From contig DASUUH010000125.1 of NCBI GenBank assembly GCA_036374175.1, positions 1 through 64,000 on the forward strand: 64,000 nucleotides of DNA. Direction: 5' to 3'. Below, in pieces: positions 1 through 7,842 of this stretch. The position numbers were made by a program, and so were the translations under genes. The DNA is from JASLBX01 sp036374175. Lineage in GTDB: Bacteria > Actinomycetota > Actinomycetes > Jiangellales > Jiangellaceae. The notes beneath the pieces are model-generated. The model saw nothing but the letters and a program-made list of their open reading frames with translations. It searched no databases and was not told the DNA's origin. Position 1 is the first letter of the stretch; every line of letters begins with the position of its first letter.

Positions 1-417
1 CAGGATGGGGGCGTGGCCGCCAGCCCGTACGGCGAGCGCGGCGGCGTCGGACCCGGCGGGATCGGCAACTACCAGGTGACCGCACACCGCCTGTCATCGA
101 CCCAGGCGTTCATCGACCTGCCCGACCTCGGCAACGGCGACCTCGTCGAGGTGACCGCCGCGGGCATGCGTTACGTCTACGAGATCATCCAGACCCGGCA
201 GACGTCGTTCCGCTCCGAGCAGTCACTCGCGGAGCAGCGAGCGCCGGTGCCAGGTCGGCCTGGCGTGGAGCCCACGCAAGCGGTGATCACCCTCTCCACG
301 TGTGCGACGGTCGAGGACCACGCCGCCGACAACTTCTGGTCCGACGAGTTCGGCAACCCGGAGCATCGCATCGACAAGATCGGCGTGCTGGTCGAGGCCG
401 GACGGGTCTCCGGCTGA
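1..417 (+). CDS. Sortase (class E-like), C-terminal part, cut by window start
   Basis: The reading frame is open to base 1, so the 5' end with any membrane anchor lies outside the window. The visible part carries the sortase catalytic triad: a His in 'VTAHRLSS', a Cys in 'ITLSTCATV' and an Arg in 'PEHRIDKIGV', with the usual beta-barrel stretch 'GDLVEVTAAGMRYVYEI' between. Sortases are extracellular membrane-anchored transpeptidases that cleave sorting signals and attach proteins to the cell wall. Class E is the usual housekeeping type in high-GC actinobacteria that lack class A; the assignment to class E is inferred from spacing and taxon. No substrate with a sorting signal is visible here. 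Confidence 0.8.
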   Translation, partial: QDGGVAASPYGERGGVGPGGIGNYQVTAHRLSSTQAFIDLPDLGNGDLVEVTAAGMRYVYEIIQTRQTSFRSEQSLAEQRAPVPGRPGVEPTQAVITLSTCATVEDHAADNFWSDEFGNPEHRIDKIGVLVEAGRVSG

Positions 418-1137
418 CGGTTCGAAGTTGTCGCAACCGATGACGGCCTGCGCGCCCCGGCAGACGACACAACCGGAACATGAGCGGGCGCCCTCGCGTG
501 CGTCCCTCAGCTTGCGCGTCGGCGACCGACCAGGCCGAGGCTGATCATACCGGTGCGCCAGTCGTCGCTGACCGCGCACATCTACGACACTGTTGGCCAC
601 CCTGACCGCGCTGGCCCGCCGTTGACCGGACGGTCACGAGATCGTGGCGACAGGTGGTGCGGCGTAGCCAGGACCTCACGCCCATTCCGTCACTCCGGCT
701 CAACATGACGCAGCGCTCAAACGATCGGTGATGCTGGCGGCGCTACAGTCGTCTGAGCAGCTCGAGTTGTGGGTCGTCCGCGTGGTCGGAGCCCGAGGTA
801 CGGACGAGCAGGAGCTGTCTGGCGCTTGGTCCGACGGTGGTTTCCGCGGTTCTGGCCCCGCGTACGCCCTCTCTAGAGCGTCGACGGCACGTGAATACTG
901 ACCCTCGCGCCAGAACCCGCGCGCCGACAAGGGGTCAAGACTCAGACGCGTTGACATGGAGGATCCGTACTGCCGTGCGAACCGTGCGAAAACTCCACGC
1001 CGGACTGATCGTCAGTCCATTCGCACTTCAAAGCGCACGGTAGGGCTGTCGCTAGACGTATCAGCTAGGCGCTCCTGGTCTCCAAATGGTTGAGCCCGGC
1101 CAACCGGGACCTGCGGGTTGAGACACAGGGGGAAAAT
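418..1137. other. Non-coding stretch without a recognised gene
   Basis: About 720 bases between the sortase and the tyrosinase-like gene. Open frames here are short, lack recognisable motifs and lie in several frames, and I consider them chance ORFs. A TTGACA hexamer at 951-956 could be a -35 element for the downstream gene, but I see no convincing -10 at 16-18 bases. The stretch may be decayed sequence, as the region to the right carries transposon and integrase remnants. Confidence 0.5.
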
Positions 1138-2049
1138 ATGTCCGAGCATCCGCATCGCAGCCATTCGCATCGCAGACGGCGCCATGATCCGTTTCACGAT
1201 CCCGACTACGATCACCCGCCCGAGGAACACGAGCCGCCCGACAATCCTAAATATCCTGACAGCCATATCTATGGGCAATACGCGTCGAAGAGGCCGCCTA
1301 AATACACGCCGCATCCTCTGGACCATGCGTGTTTCCGGCCGCGCCGGCAGGACTACAAGCCGCCGGTTTCCTGCGACGAGGTTGATGACCAACTGTGTCA
1401 CCGTAAGGATCACCGCAAGCTCACCACGGACGAGCAGAATCGCTTCCTCACCGCATTCGCTCAGGTCAATGCGATGGCGGCGCTGGGTCCGTTGGTGGAC
1501 ATCCACGCCAACGCCACCCACCAGATGCACCGAAACCCGCGATTTCTTCCATGGCACCGCATCTACCTGCTGCGGCTCGAGGAACTGCTGCAGATAGTCG
1601 ACCCGTCAGTGTGCATTCCGTACTGGAACTCGAGCGAGGAGCAGGCGTTCCCGCCGTGGCTACTCGGGTTCACGCCCACTGTCGATCTGGCAACCGGTCC
1701 ACACACGGTGACGAGGACCATTGGCATGTTCGCTACGCTTCCCGGCTCCACGGACATGGCGACGGCCTCGGCCAACACGACTTTCGCCACGTTTGGGGCC
1801 GCGCTAGAAGGAATCCACGACTCGGGACATGTGTGGGTCGGCGGTTCGATGCGGTTCACCACCACAGCCCCGGCAGACCCGGTGTTCTGGATGCACCACG
1901 CCGAGATCGACCGGCGGTGGCATCTGTGGCAGCAGACGAACCCGGGGGAGCACCCCGCCCTGTCCGGATCGGCCGCCACGATGGACCCATGGGTCGAGAC
2001 CGAGGTTGACACTCGCGACATCACGGCCCTGGGAGTCGAGTACGACTAG
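1138..2049 (+). CDS. Tyrosinase-like type-3 copper protein with His-rich N-terminal tail
   Basis: Predicted binuclear copper oxidase of the tyrosinase/hemocyanin superfamily, 303 aa; these oxidise phenols or catechols with O2. The start at ATG 1138 is preferred because GGGGGA lies just upstream. CuA ligands are probably H123, H131 and H140 (the last in 'FLPWHR'); CuB ligands are H227, H231 and H254 (in 'PVFWMHHAEIDRRW'). Residues 1-65 are rich in His, Arg, Asp and Pro ('SHSHRRRRHDPFHDPD') and do not look like a signal peptide. No MelC1-type caddie or transporter gene is adjacent. The N-terminal part looks less GC-rich than the neighbours, which fits transfer. Substrate unknown. Confidence 0.85.
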   Translation: MSEHPHRSHSHRRRRHDPFHDPDYDHPPEEHEPPDNPKYPDSHIYGQYASKRPPKYTPHPLDHACFRPRRQDYKPPVSCDEVDDQLCHRKDHRKLTTDEQNRFLTAFAQVNAMAALGPLVDIHANATHQMHRNPRFLPWHRIYLLRLEELLQIVDPSVCIPYWNSSEEQAFPPWLLGFTPTVDLATGPHTVTRTIGMFATLPGSTDMATASANTTFATFGAALEGIHDSGHVWVGGSMRFTTTAPADPVFWMHHAEIDRRWHLWQQTNPGEHPALSGSAATMDPWVETEVDTRDITALGVEYD

Positions 2050-2705
2050 CCGTGGAACTGCAGAGTCTCGAAGCATCGGGGACGGCAGCCTGGCCGTCGT
2101 CCCCGGATCTGTCGGTATGATCCGATCAGTTTGTGGTACTCCGTCGACCAGGCTGTACCGAGTGTCCAAAGGTTGTGAGGTCCTCCACGTTGGATGAGGC
2201 CGTCTTCCTTCATCTGCCGTCGGTTGCACCACCTCACCTCACCGTTAATCACTGTCTGTTTCGCCACGGGGTCCAGTGTCTGTCAAGATCAATCCTTCCC
2301 GCCGAGCCATCGCGCTGGGCGTGTAAACCGACATCCAGATCCACCGTGCGATGCGCCACTGGCCTGGCTGCCGCCCGGGTTTGGGCGATCGAGGACTGCC
2401 GGCATCTGAGCCGCCGGCTCGAACGCGACCTGATCGCCGCCGATGAGCAAATGGTTCGGGTGCCGCCGAAACTGATGGTGATCGCGCGCGACAGTACCCG
2501 CGTCGCTGGCCGAGAAGCTGTCCGCGGGCCGACTCACCCAAATTGCCCACATAGCCGCGAACGACACAGCGTGTGCGCCAAGATCTCGGCAGCGATGATC
2601 GGCGCCGAACGTCCGCCCATGACCCGAACCGTGCGGTCCTACCGAGATAAGGGTGGCCGGGTTTGGCACGGGGCTAGCCTCGTCTCTGGATGTCGCAGGG
2701 ATATC
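2050..2705. other. Decayed region around the IS110 remnant
   Basis: Apart from the transposase fragment at about 2340-2520, no intact gene is visible in these 650 bases. A long plus-strand frame runs through it and on into the antisense of the next gene, but only the transposase-like part has recognisable sequence. I see no clear IS ends. Confidence 0.5.
2340..2520 (+). pseudogene. IS110-family transposase remnant
   Basis: The frame translates to 'ARVWAIEDCRHLSRRLERD' followed by 'LIAADEQMVRVPPKLM', which matches the N-terminal DEDD-domain region of IS110-type transposases, where 'WA(V/I)EDCRH' and 'RVPPKL' are typical. The usual continuation with 'GKSDPIDALAVARA' is missing and no C-terminal Transposase_20 region can be recognised, so only a fragment of about 50-60 residues remains. 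Frame and similarity are from memory of the family, not from a search. Confidence 0.6.
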
Positions 2706-3095
2706 TCATCCCGCTGCGAACGATGCCCAAACCGACTTGCCTTCGCCGGGCCTGTCGGTGACGCCCCAGTCGTGGCTCACCAGGTCAACGATGGAGACCC
2801 CACGCCCCGCCGTGTCCAGGCGGTCCGTGGCGAGGTGGGCAGGAGGTGTGGGCGAGCCGTCTCGCAGGCTCAGTAACACCCAGTCGTCGGCCCTCTCCAA
2901 GATCACCTTGAAGGGTGTGCGCGCGTGCTGCACCGCGTTCGCCGCTAACTCGCTCACCACTAGTTGCACATCATCCACCAAGTGCGACAGGCGGTGCTCC
3001 ACGAGGTGGGAGCACACGAAGTGCCGCGCTCTCGAGACACTCTCGGCTTCGCCCGGGAGTGCCGTCGCGTGTGACCAATAGTTTGCCTGGCCCAT
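2706..3095 (-). CDS. RsbW/SpoIIAB-like ATP-binding protein (anti-sigma kinase family)
   Basis: Small (129 aa) HATPase_c_2 protein. The GHKL motifs are visible: N-box 'VVSELAANAVQHA', a degenerate G1 'LRDGSPTPP' and G2 'DTAGRGVSIVDLVSHDWGV'. Such proteins are serine kinases that bind sigma factors or phosphorylate STAS anti-anti-sigma factors; Streptomyces-like actinobacteria have dozens of orphan copies. The start at 3095 is chosen over an ATG at 3167 because AGGGAG stands 5 bases upstream of it. No sigma factor or STAS protein is adjacent, so its partner is unknown; it is separate from the stressosome locus at 18-22 kb. Confidence 0.8.
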   Translation of the reverse strand: MGQANYWSHATALPGEAESVSRARHFVCSHLVEHRLSHLVDDVQLVVSELAANAVQHARTPFKVILERADDWVLLSLRDGSPTPPAHLATDRLDTAGRGVSIVDLVSHDWGVTDRPGEGKSVWASFAAG

Positions 3096-3204
3096 GGTGC
3101 TCCCTGGCTTCGGTAGTCCCACTTCCCTTGAGGAGGCTGGTTCTGGACCGCGCTCAGGCATCTCCACACGTCTGCTACCTTCTAATCGGCTCGGGAAACC
3201 TCAC

Positions 3205-3443
3205 TCGGCGTAATCCTGCTGACAGGGCGTGGGCTGCGGCTCGGGTTGGTCGTGATGGCGGGTTGGCTCGTGGCCATCATGGCCCCGGTCGGGCTGTTCC
3301 CGGGGGATTCGTTCCCCGGCGGCTTCCCCACCCTGGCGGCGCAGTACGTCCTCAAGGACCTCATCCTGGCCGCCGCGTGGGCAGTCGTCCCCGCGCAGGT
3401 GTTCGGAGCCCGGCTGATCCCCGCCGGCAGGACGGCGTCCTGA
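3205..3443 (+). pseudogene. Truncated DoxX/DUF417-like membrane protein fragment
   Basis: The plus frame gives a hydrophobic stretch 'GWLVAIMAPVGLFPGD' followed by 'GGFPTLAAQYVLKDLILAAA', which resembles the last two membrane helices of DoxX/DUF417-like proteins ('...G.FVLKD.VLLAA'). There is no plausible full-length N-terminus or ribosome binding site, so I read it as a remnant. A short real membrane protein starting near 3246 is the alternative. Its position between an IS110 remnant and an integrase remnant favours decay. Confidence 0.35.
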
Positions 3444-3496
3444 TGCACTCCGTCGCTCTTGGCTTGTGTGGGTGGGCGTCCTCGCCTCCACCCAGG

Positions 3497-3611
3497 TCGG
3501 CGAGTTCAGGTTCGCCGACCCGCGCACCAGCATGCGCTACGACCGCGCCCGCAAGAACTGCCACCGGCACCCGAACACATCCTCGCCGCCTACATGGCCT
3601 CCGGTACCTAA
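3497..3611 (+). pseudogene. Tyrosine recombinase/integrase C-terminal remnant, frameshifted
   Basis: Translation gives 'VGEFRFADPRTSMRYDRARK', matching the very C-terminus of a group of actinobacterial tyrosine recombinases in which the Tyr of 'MRYDRAR' is the catalytic nucleophile. After 'HPN' the frame shifts by one base and continues as 'ILAAYMASGT' to a TAA at 3609-3611, the usual end of these proteins. Nothing of the catalytic R-H-R region is found upstream, so this is a scar of an integrated element. Confidence 0.6.
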
Positions 3612-3621
3612 GGACGGGTAA

Positions 3622-3652
3622 GGCGTAGCACGTACGTAGTACACTTGATGTT
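3622..3652 (+). promoter_or_regulatory. Candidate promoter/operator of the toxin-antitoxin pair
   Basis: The 30 bases before the toxin start contain TACGTA and two GTAC half-sites ('GCACGTACGTAGTACAC'). Short palindromic half-sites just upstream of the first gene are where RHH antitoxins normally bind. No clear -35/-10 pair can be assigned. Confidence 0.3.
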
Positions 3653-3928
3653 GTGCCGTATGAGTGGGACGAGTGGGCTATCAACGCGCTCGTCGGGATC
3701 GAGCCGTACGAGGTGCGGCAGGTACTCGAGGCTGACAGCAGGTGGCCTCGCCCGGCAGTCGACCCTGCCGGACTACGGGTGCTCACAATCTGGGGCCGAA
3801 CCCGGGCTGGACGGGCATTGATCGTGGCGGTGTACCACTCCAGCGGCCGCATCTGGAAGATCATTGGCGCTCGTGAGATGAGGACCGACGAGTTGGCTGA
3901 CTTTGCCAAGTGGGAGGAGAGGCAATGA
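3653..3928 (+). CDS. BrnT-like toxin of a type II toxin-antitoxin pair
   Basis: Small 91-aa protein starting 'YEWDEWAINALVGIEPYEV' and ending 'IIGAREMRTDELADFAKWEE', the order seen in BrnT-like proteins: an N-terminal helix followed by a beta-rich part with 'RVLTIWGRTRAGRALIVAVY' and a terminal 'I..AREM...E'. BrnT toxins are ribonucleases of the RelE superfamily. The next gene overlaps it by 3 bases (ATG 3925, TGA 3926-3928) and encodes a ribbon-helix-helix protein, as in brnTA. Start is GTG 3653. The function is inferred from size, motif and partner. Confidence 0.65.
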   Translation: MPYEWDEWAINALVGIEPYEVRQVLEADSRWPRPAVDPAGLRVLTIWGRTRAGRALIVAVYHSSGRIWKIIGAREMRTDELADFAKWEERQ

Positions 3929-4266
3929 ATGACAAACGAGAGCTCCCGCAGACTTCAGATGAGGTCGGCGAGTTCATGGACAACCTGGCATTCGAGGAGC
4001 TGCCGACGGCTCAGGATGAGGCGGACACACTGGCATCGCTGCCGGATGGGTCGGACGTGATGGTTGTGCGCTCGGTGCGGCTGCCGCTCGAACTCGACCA
4101 AGCCGTGGCTGACGCCGCCAAGGCCGTTGAGGTGCCCAAGAGCACATGGGTTCGTCAGGCGATCGAGATGGCCCTTGCCGCGCAAGCAGGCCAGGACGAG
4201 CCGATCTCACGCGCCGACGCCCTACGCGCCCTCACTCTCCTACGACCCATCCGTCACGTCGCCTAA
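3925..4266 (+). CDS. Ribbon-helix-helix antitoxin
   Basis: 113-aa protein with an acidic N-terminal half and a C-terminal RHH motif: 'VVRSVRLPLELDQAVADAA' then 'VPKSTWVRQAIEMALAAQ', the strand-helix-helix order of MetJ/Arc DNA-binding proteins. ATG 3925 is preferred over GTG 3910, because GGAGGAGAGG lies directly before it and the overlap with the toxin stop is then ATGA. Expected role: it neutralises the upstream toxin and autorepresses the operon by binding palindromes upstream of 3653. Confidence 0.7.
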   Translation: MNDKRELPQTSDEVGEFMDNLAFEELPTAQDEADTLASLPDGSDVMVVRSVRLPLELDQAVADAAKAVEVPKSTWVRQAIEMALAAQAGQDEPISRADALRALTLLRPIRHVA

Positions 4267-4302
4267 CATCCCGTAGCTTCAGTCGCGTTCGTCTACATCC
4301 TG

Positions 4303-4683
4303 TTGGCCGGCGTCCGTGAGCTGCGGAGCAGGGGTTCAGCTTCAGGCGCGCCGTCCCTGTCCGCCTATGGCTGGCTGTTCGCGCTATTCGCCGCGGCCCT
4401 CGTGGTGACCGCGCTGTGGCTGGTCGGAGGTGGCGGGCCCAAGGTCGACGTCGAGTACTGGACCGCCATACGCGTTGGACTGCTGTCGCTTGGCGTCATT
4501 GCCGCAGGCCCTTGGGTCGTCTCAGTCTGGGCTTCCCAAGAGATCCTGCGCAGGCAAAGGCTGGAGATACCGCGACTTCCCGACGCAGCTTCTGCTTCCG
4601 CCGGAGGAATTGCCAAGCTGGACGAGATGATGCGGCTGCTGCTCGACATCAGGAAGAACATCGCCACAGCGGTCGGCGGGTAG
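4303..4683 (+). CDS. Small two-TM membrane protein, unknown function
   Basis: 126-aa frame with two hydrophobic segments, 'YGWLFALFAAALVVTALWLV' and 'VGLLSLGVIAAGPWVVSVWA', followed by a charged cytoplasmic tail 'QEILRRQRLEIPRL' and a short C-terminal helix 'LDEMMRLLLDIRKNIATAV'. The start is uncertain: TTG 4303 is the only start-like codon near the first helix in frame, and no good ribosome binding site is visible. It could be a truncated gene. I do not recognise a family. Confidence 0.45.
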   Translation: MAGVRELRSRGSASGAPSLSAYGWLFALFAAALVVTALWLVGGGGPKVDVEYWTAIRVGLLSLGVIAAGPWVVSVWASQEILRRQRLEIPRLPDAASASAGGIAKLDEMMRLLLDIRKNIATAVGG

Positions 4684-4737
4684 CGGCGCCGTGCCGGGTC
4701 GAGACGGCCGCCGGGTGCTCGGTCCTATTCTGGGTTG

Positions 4738-5172
4738 ATGGCAAACGTGAAGCAGGTGCAGGTGACGTTCGACTGCGCGAATCCACGAGCGGTTGCGGAG
4801 TTCTGGAAGGCCGTGCTCGGGTACGTCGACCCTCCGATCCCACCGGGGTTTGATTCGTGGGATGCGTTTGATGCCTCGCTTCCCGTGGAGCGCCAAGGCT
4901 CAGCTTGGGCCTGCCAAGATCCGGACGGGGTCGGCCCACGGTTGTACTTCCAGCGGGTGCCCGAGGCCAAGACGGTGAAGAATCGGGTACATCTCGACAT
5001 ACGCGTCGGGGCGGGGCTGACCGGCGACGAGCGAGTCGCTGCGCTTGAGGCCGAAGCGACTCGACTGGAAACACTCGGCGCTCGGCGCCTGCGTCTGCTG
5101 CCTGCCGATGAGGAGAACGAAGCGTGCCTCGTAATGCAGGACGTCGAGGGGAATGAGTTCTGCCTCGACTAG
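4738..5172 (+). CDS. VOC family (glyoxalase-like) protein
   Basis: 144-aa protein of the Glyoxalase_6-like VOC group common in actinobacteria: N-terminal 'VTFDCANPRAVAEFWKAVLG', a central 'WACQDPDGVGPRLYFQRVPE' and the ending 'VMQDVEGNEFCLD'. The phrase 'KNRVHLDIRV' marks the second beta-alpha-beta-beta-beta unit. VOC proteins are metal-dependent enzymes or resistance proteins, but members with this pattern have no assigned substrate. ATG 4738 is used; a TTG lies one codon before it. Gene stands alone. Confidence 0.75.
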   Translation: MANVKQVQVTFDCANPRAVAEFWKAVLGYVDPPIPPGFDSWDAFDASLPVERQGSAWACQDPDGVGPRLYFQRVPEAKTVKNRVHLDIRVGAGLTGDERVAALEAEATRLETLGARRLRLLPADEENEACLVMQDVEGNEFCLD

Positions 5173-5366
5173 CTGGTTGTAGGTCTTGTCAAGGGCTCTT
5201 CTGCCACCGGGCGGGCGGACCACCAGGTTGTCGTGCCGGCGCAAGCCAAGGTGGTGCCCGCCGAAGGCCGATCCACGCGCACAAGTCGGGCGGGATCAGT
5301 CGACTTCACAAGCTCGTCCAATGGTCCACCCGGGTGACGCCGGTCGTCGCCCTTAGGCTGCCTTGT

Positions 5367-5588
5367 ATGGCTGAGCTTGTGCTACGCGTCCGGTTTTCCG
5401 ATGGTGCTCACATGGACGTGACCTACGACGAACTGGATGCCGACCCTGACGATGTAATTGAGCACGTCATCTCGACGCTGGCGCAGGAGTCCGGTGTACT
5501 GCGGACCAAACATGGTGACCGGCTCGTCGTGCTGTACGGCCGCGGCGTTGCAGCCTTTGAGGTCACCCCTCGGGGAGCGGTTTTGTGA
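5367..5588 (+). CDS. Small conserved-looking protein, unknown function
   Basis: 73-aa protein 'MAELVLRVRFSDGAHMDVTY' with a two-strand start, an acidic helix 'DELDADPDDVIEHVISTLAQ' and a closing beta part 'GDRLVVLYGRGVAAFEVTPR'. It reads as a compact alpha/beta domain, with no membrane segment or Cys/His motif. The start at ATG 5367 is preferred to an in-frame GTG 33 bases upstream because the fold begins there. I do not recognise the family. Confidence 0.5.
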   Translation: MAELVLRVRFSDGAHMDVTYDELDADPDDVIEHVISTLAQESGVLRTKHGDRLVVLYGRGVAAFEVTPRGAVL

Positions 5589-5659
5589 CTGGCGCCAACC
5601 TGAAGGCCCACAAAACGTCCTAGCCCCGACGTGCTCGAGCGTGCCGTTTCAAGCTTCGG

Positions 5660-5845
5660 CTACCGCCGCCGCTGTTGCAGACGCTTCACGTGCAGTTGCT
5701 CCCGCAGATCTGGGTCTGACATGACAAGGTAGACGAGGCCGCAGTCCTGTGGGCCGCTCGCCCCCGGCACGCACAACGAACAGGGTTCGCCGAGCCGTAT
5801 CGGGCATAACGGGACGGGGCGAGGGCGTGGCCGAGAGACGTCCAT
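5660..5845 (-). CDS. DUF6767-like small Cys-containing protein
   Basis: 61-aa minus-strand frame starting at ATG 5845 with GGAGGA about 9 bases upstream. Its core 'CPIRLGEPCSLCVPGASGPQ' followed by 'DCGLVYLVMSDPDLREQL' matches a small actinobacterial family I know as DUF6767, in which 'GEPC(S/T)LCVPGA.GP.DCGLV.LVM.DP.LR' is strongly conserved. Four Cys residues, including CxxC, suggest a metal or redox site, but the function is unknown. Flanks of 70 (left) and 240 (right) bases hold no other gene I can see. Confidence 0.65.
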   Translation of the reverse strand: MDVSRPRPRPVPLCPIRLGEPCSLCVPGASGPQDCGLVYLVMSDPDLREQLHVKRLQQRRR

Positions 5846-6087
5846 GGCATGTTTTCCTCCCATAGCCGCCACCAGATACAACGTCGTCAGAAGTCCAGCA
5901 GAGCGGAGCCAAGGGTCCCCTCTCGAGGGCCATTAGTCCCAAGGGGCAGTTGTCTGACTACAGGCAGACACGCCGGGGATGCTCGGAAACTCACGCGCCG
6001 TGGATGTCGAGAATGCTCGGGCGGCTCCGTCCCTGGGGTACGAGCAGCCGAACGGGCCTCGACGACAACGACGAAGGAGCGACCACC

Positions 6088-6585
6088 ATGCAACCGAACG
6101 AGATCACCGCGATCCTGAATCTCCCCATCAGCCAGGACCTCCTGGCTCGCGACCTACTCCGCATGGCCTACGTCGCCAAGGACCGCACCCCCCGCAACGT
6201 CCCGATCGCATTCACCTGGAACGGCTCGGAGATCGTCGTCTGCACCACGAAGAACGCCCCGAAGGTGCGCTCTCTGCGGCACAACCCCGAGGTCGCGCTG
6301 ACGATCGACACCGAGGTGCACCCGCCGAAGATCCTGCTCATCCGCGGTCGAGCGGAGCTGGACGTGGTGGACGGCATCCCGGAGGAGTACCTACAGATGA
6401 ACGGCAGCTACGAAATGACCCCCGAGCAGCGCGTCGAATGGGAGGCCGAGGTCCGCTCGCTCTACGACGGCATGGTCCGGATAGTCATCACCCCGACGTG
6501 GGTCAAACTCATCGACTTCGAAACCACTCTCCCCACTGCCGTCGAGGAGCTGGTCCAGCAGCGGGCCGAGCGTCAGCGCGCCTGA
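6088..6585 (+). CDS. Pyridoxamine 5'-phosphate oxidase family (FMN-binding split barrel) protein
   Basis: 165-aa protein with ATG 6088 and AAGGAG 10 bases upstream. The N-terminal 'LARDLLRMAYVAKDRTPRNV' with 'PIAFTWNGSEIVVCTTKNAP' and 'VRSLRHNPEVALTIDTE' is the standard PPOX split-barrel pattern. Members bind FMN, F420, heme or biliverdin; actinobacterial ones of this size are often F420- or flavin-dependent reductases. True PNPOx function is unlikely because the C-terminal dimerisation region is missing. No neighbour indicates the substrate. Confidence 0.75.
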   Translation: MQPNEITAILNLPISQDLLARDLLRMAYVAKDRTPRNVPIAFTWNGSEIVVCTTKNAPKVRSLRHNPEVALTIDTEVHPPKILLIRGRAELDVVDGIPEEYLQMNGSYEMTPEQRVEWEAEVRSLYDGMVRIVITPTWVKLIDFETTLPTAVEELVQQRAERQRA

Positions 6586-6815
6586 CCGATCGACACGGCC
6601 AGAATAGGCCGGAGCGAACCGAGATCGACCGCCGTGACGAGCACCGTTCGTTCCGGCCAGTGCTGACTAGGCAGCCGAGCGGCGACGGTCGCGTGCCATC
6701 CCCGGGCTGGCTGCGATGACGTAGCCGCTGTTTGCTACCAAGAGATAGGCTCATCGCCTCTGGTGGCTGCCTATCCACCGGCCTAGCGTCGGAGGTAGGA
6801 AGGGGGTGAAGAGCA

Positions 6816-7259
6816 ATGGCCACGCTGACACGCAGCATCACAGTCGACGCCCCGGTCGACACAGTGTTCGATTTCGCGTTGGACATTGGCCGACTCTGGA
6901 AGATGAAGGATGTCGCGCTGACCGATGTCGACATCAAGCCTGACGGCGTCGGCACGTCGGCCCGCCTGTACACGCACGTGCTGGGCTTCCATGTGGAAGG
7001 CGGTGTCGAGTACACCGAGGTCGTCCCCGGGCAGCGCATCGTTGCGCAGGTCCACTTCTTCGCGGAGAAGCCCACGTGGACGTTCACGTTCGAGCCCACC
7101 GCCGGCGGCACCAAGATAACCGGCGAGGGCGAGTGGATCGTGAAGTTCCCAGTCGTGGGTAGACCCATCGAGGCAATGATGGTGAAGGAGCACGAGCCTT
7201 ACCTTGAGGCGATGCTCGCCAATCTCAAGACACAGGTAGAGGCCAAGATCGCCGCCTGA
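6816..7259 (+). CDS. SRPBCC family lipid/ligand-binding protein
   Basis: 147-aa START/Bet v1-like protein: 'ITVDAPVDTVFDFALDIGRL' is the typical first strand and helix of the polyketide-cyclase/SRPBCC fold, and the C-terminal helix 'EHEPYLEAMLANLKTQVEAK' closes the cavity. Ribosome binding site GGGGG lies before ATG 6816. Proteins of this kind bind hydrophobic ligands; no catalytic residues can be assigned. It is followed by a GC-rich hairpin and a convergent gene. Confidence 0.7.
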   Translation: MATLTRSITVDAPVDTVFDFALDIGRLWKMKDVALTDVDIKPDGVGTSARLYTHVLGFHVEGGVEYTEVVPGQRIVAQVHFFAEKPTWTFTFEPTAGGTKITGEGEWIVKFPVVGRPIEAMMVKEHEPYLEAMLANLKTQVEAKIAA

Positions 7260-7265
7260 TGCCGT

Positions 7266-7300
7266 GGAGCCGCCGGAGCCGGGAACGGCTCGGCGGCTCC
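7266..7300. terminator. Hairpin between convergent genes
   Basis: GGAGCCGCC pairs with GGCGGCTCC and, after one bulged base, GAGCC pairs with GGCTC, with a GGGAAC loop. It lies 7 bases after the stop at 7259 and 20 bases before the stop of the opposite gene. There is no T-run, so factor-independent termination would be weak. Confidence 0.5.
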
Positions 7301-7320
7301 AGTTCAGCCTAAGCAGCCCC

Positions 7321-7842
7321 TCAGTCGTCGAAGACGTTCCAGCAGATCGCGCTTCGGCGTCGCTGGTCGTCGAGAACGAGTTCTCGGACTTCTGCGGGGA
7401 TCCGTTCTCGCTGCCAGTCTCGTTCGGCGATGCGTGCGACCTCAGCCTCACCACTGGCAGCAGCGTCCGCAGCGGCTGCCCTGATCGCATATGCCGCAGC
7501 GCCCAGGTCGTGGGCCGCGACGTGGGCTACTGCCACTGCTTGCCCAGCCGCCAGAGCGGCATACTTTGCCGGTTCGGGCAGGTCACGTCCGGCGGCATTG
7601 GCCGAGAATGCGGCCCGATGGGCTTCGCGCATCCGCACTTCGCCGCGCACCCAGGCGCGACCGATGTCGATGGCGTCACGCGGGCGGGTGTCGGTCGGCT
7701 GGGCCCGCTCGAACAAATGCAGGACGTGCTCTGCGCACAGGGCTGCCCATTCCGCCAGCAGCCGGTGATTCTCGTCCGTCAGCGTCCCGCCGCGGCGCAG
7801 TGTGATCAGTCGCGGGTCACGGTCGGCGGGCAGGATCGGCAT
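7321..7842 (-). CDS. Imm5-like putative immunity protein
   Basis: 173-aa all-helical protein with the pattern of the Imm-5/Imm5_like family: 'WAALCAEHVLHLFERAQPTD', 'RPRDAIDIGRAWVRGEV' and 'YAALAAGQAVAVAHVAAHDL'. These proteins were predicted to neutralise polymorphic toxins but are widely found as orphans in actinobacteria. ATG 7842 is chosen because TTGGAG lies 9-13 bases upstream; the longer frame to 8187 is the antisense of the next gene. No toxin is adjacent, so immunity function is only a family prediction. Confidence 0.65.
   Translation of the reverse strand: MPILPADRDPRLITLRRGGTLTDENHRLLAEWAALCAEHVLHLFERAQPTDTRPRDAIDIGRAWVRGEVRMREAHRAAFSANAAGRDLPEPAKYAALAAGQAVAVAHVAAHDLGAAAYAIRAAAADAAASGEAEVARIAERDWQRERIPAEVRELVLDDQRRRSAICWNVFDD

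Noticed and set aside
2133..2876. 247-aa plus-strand frame as an intact gene
   Set aside because: Only the IS110-like part is recognisable; the rest is unrelated sequence and antisense of the RsbW-like gene.
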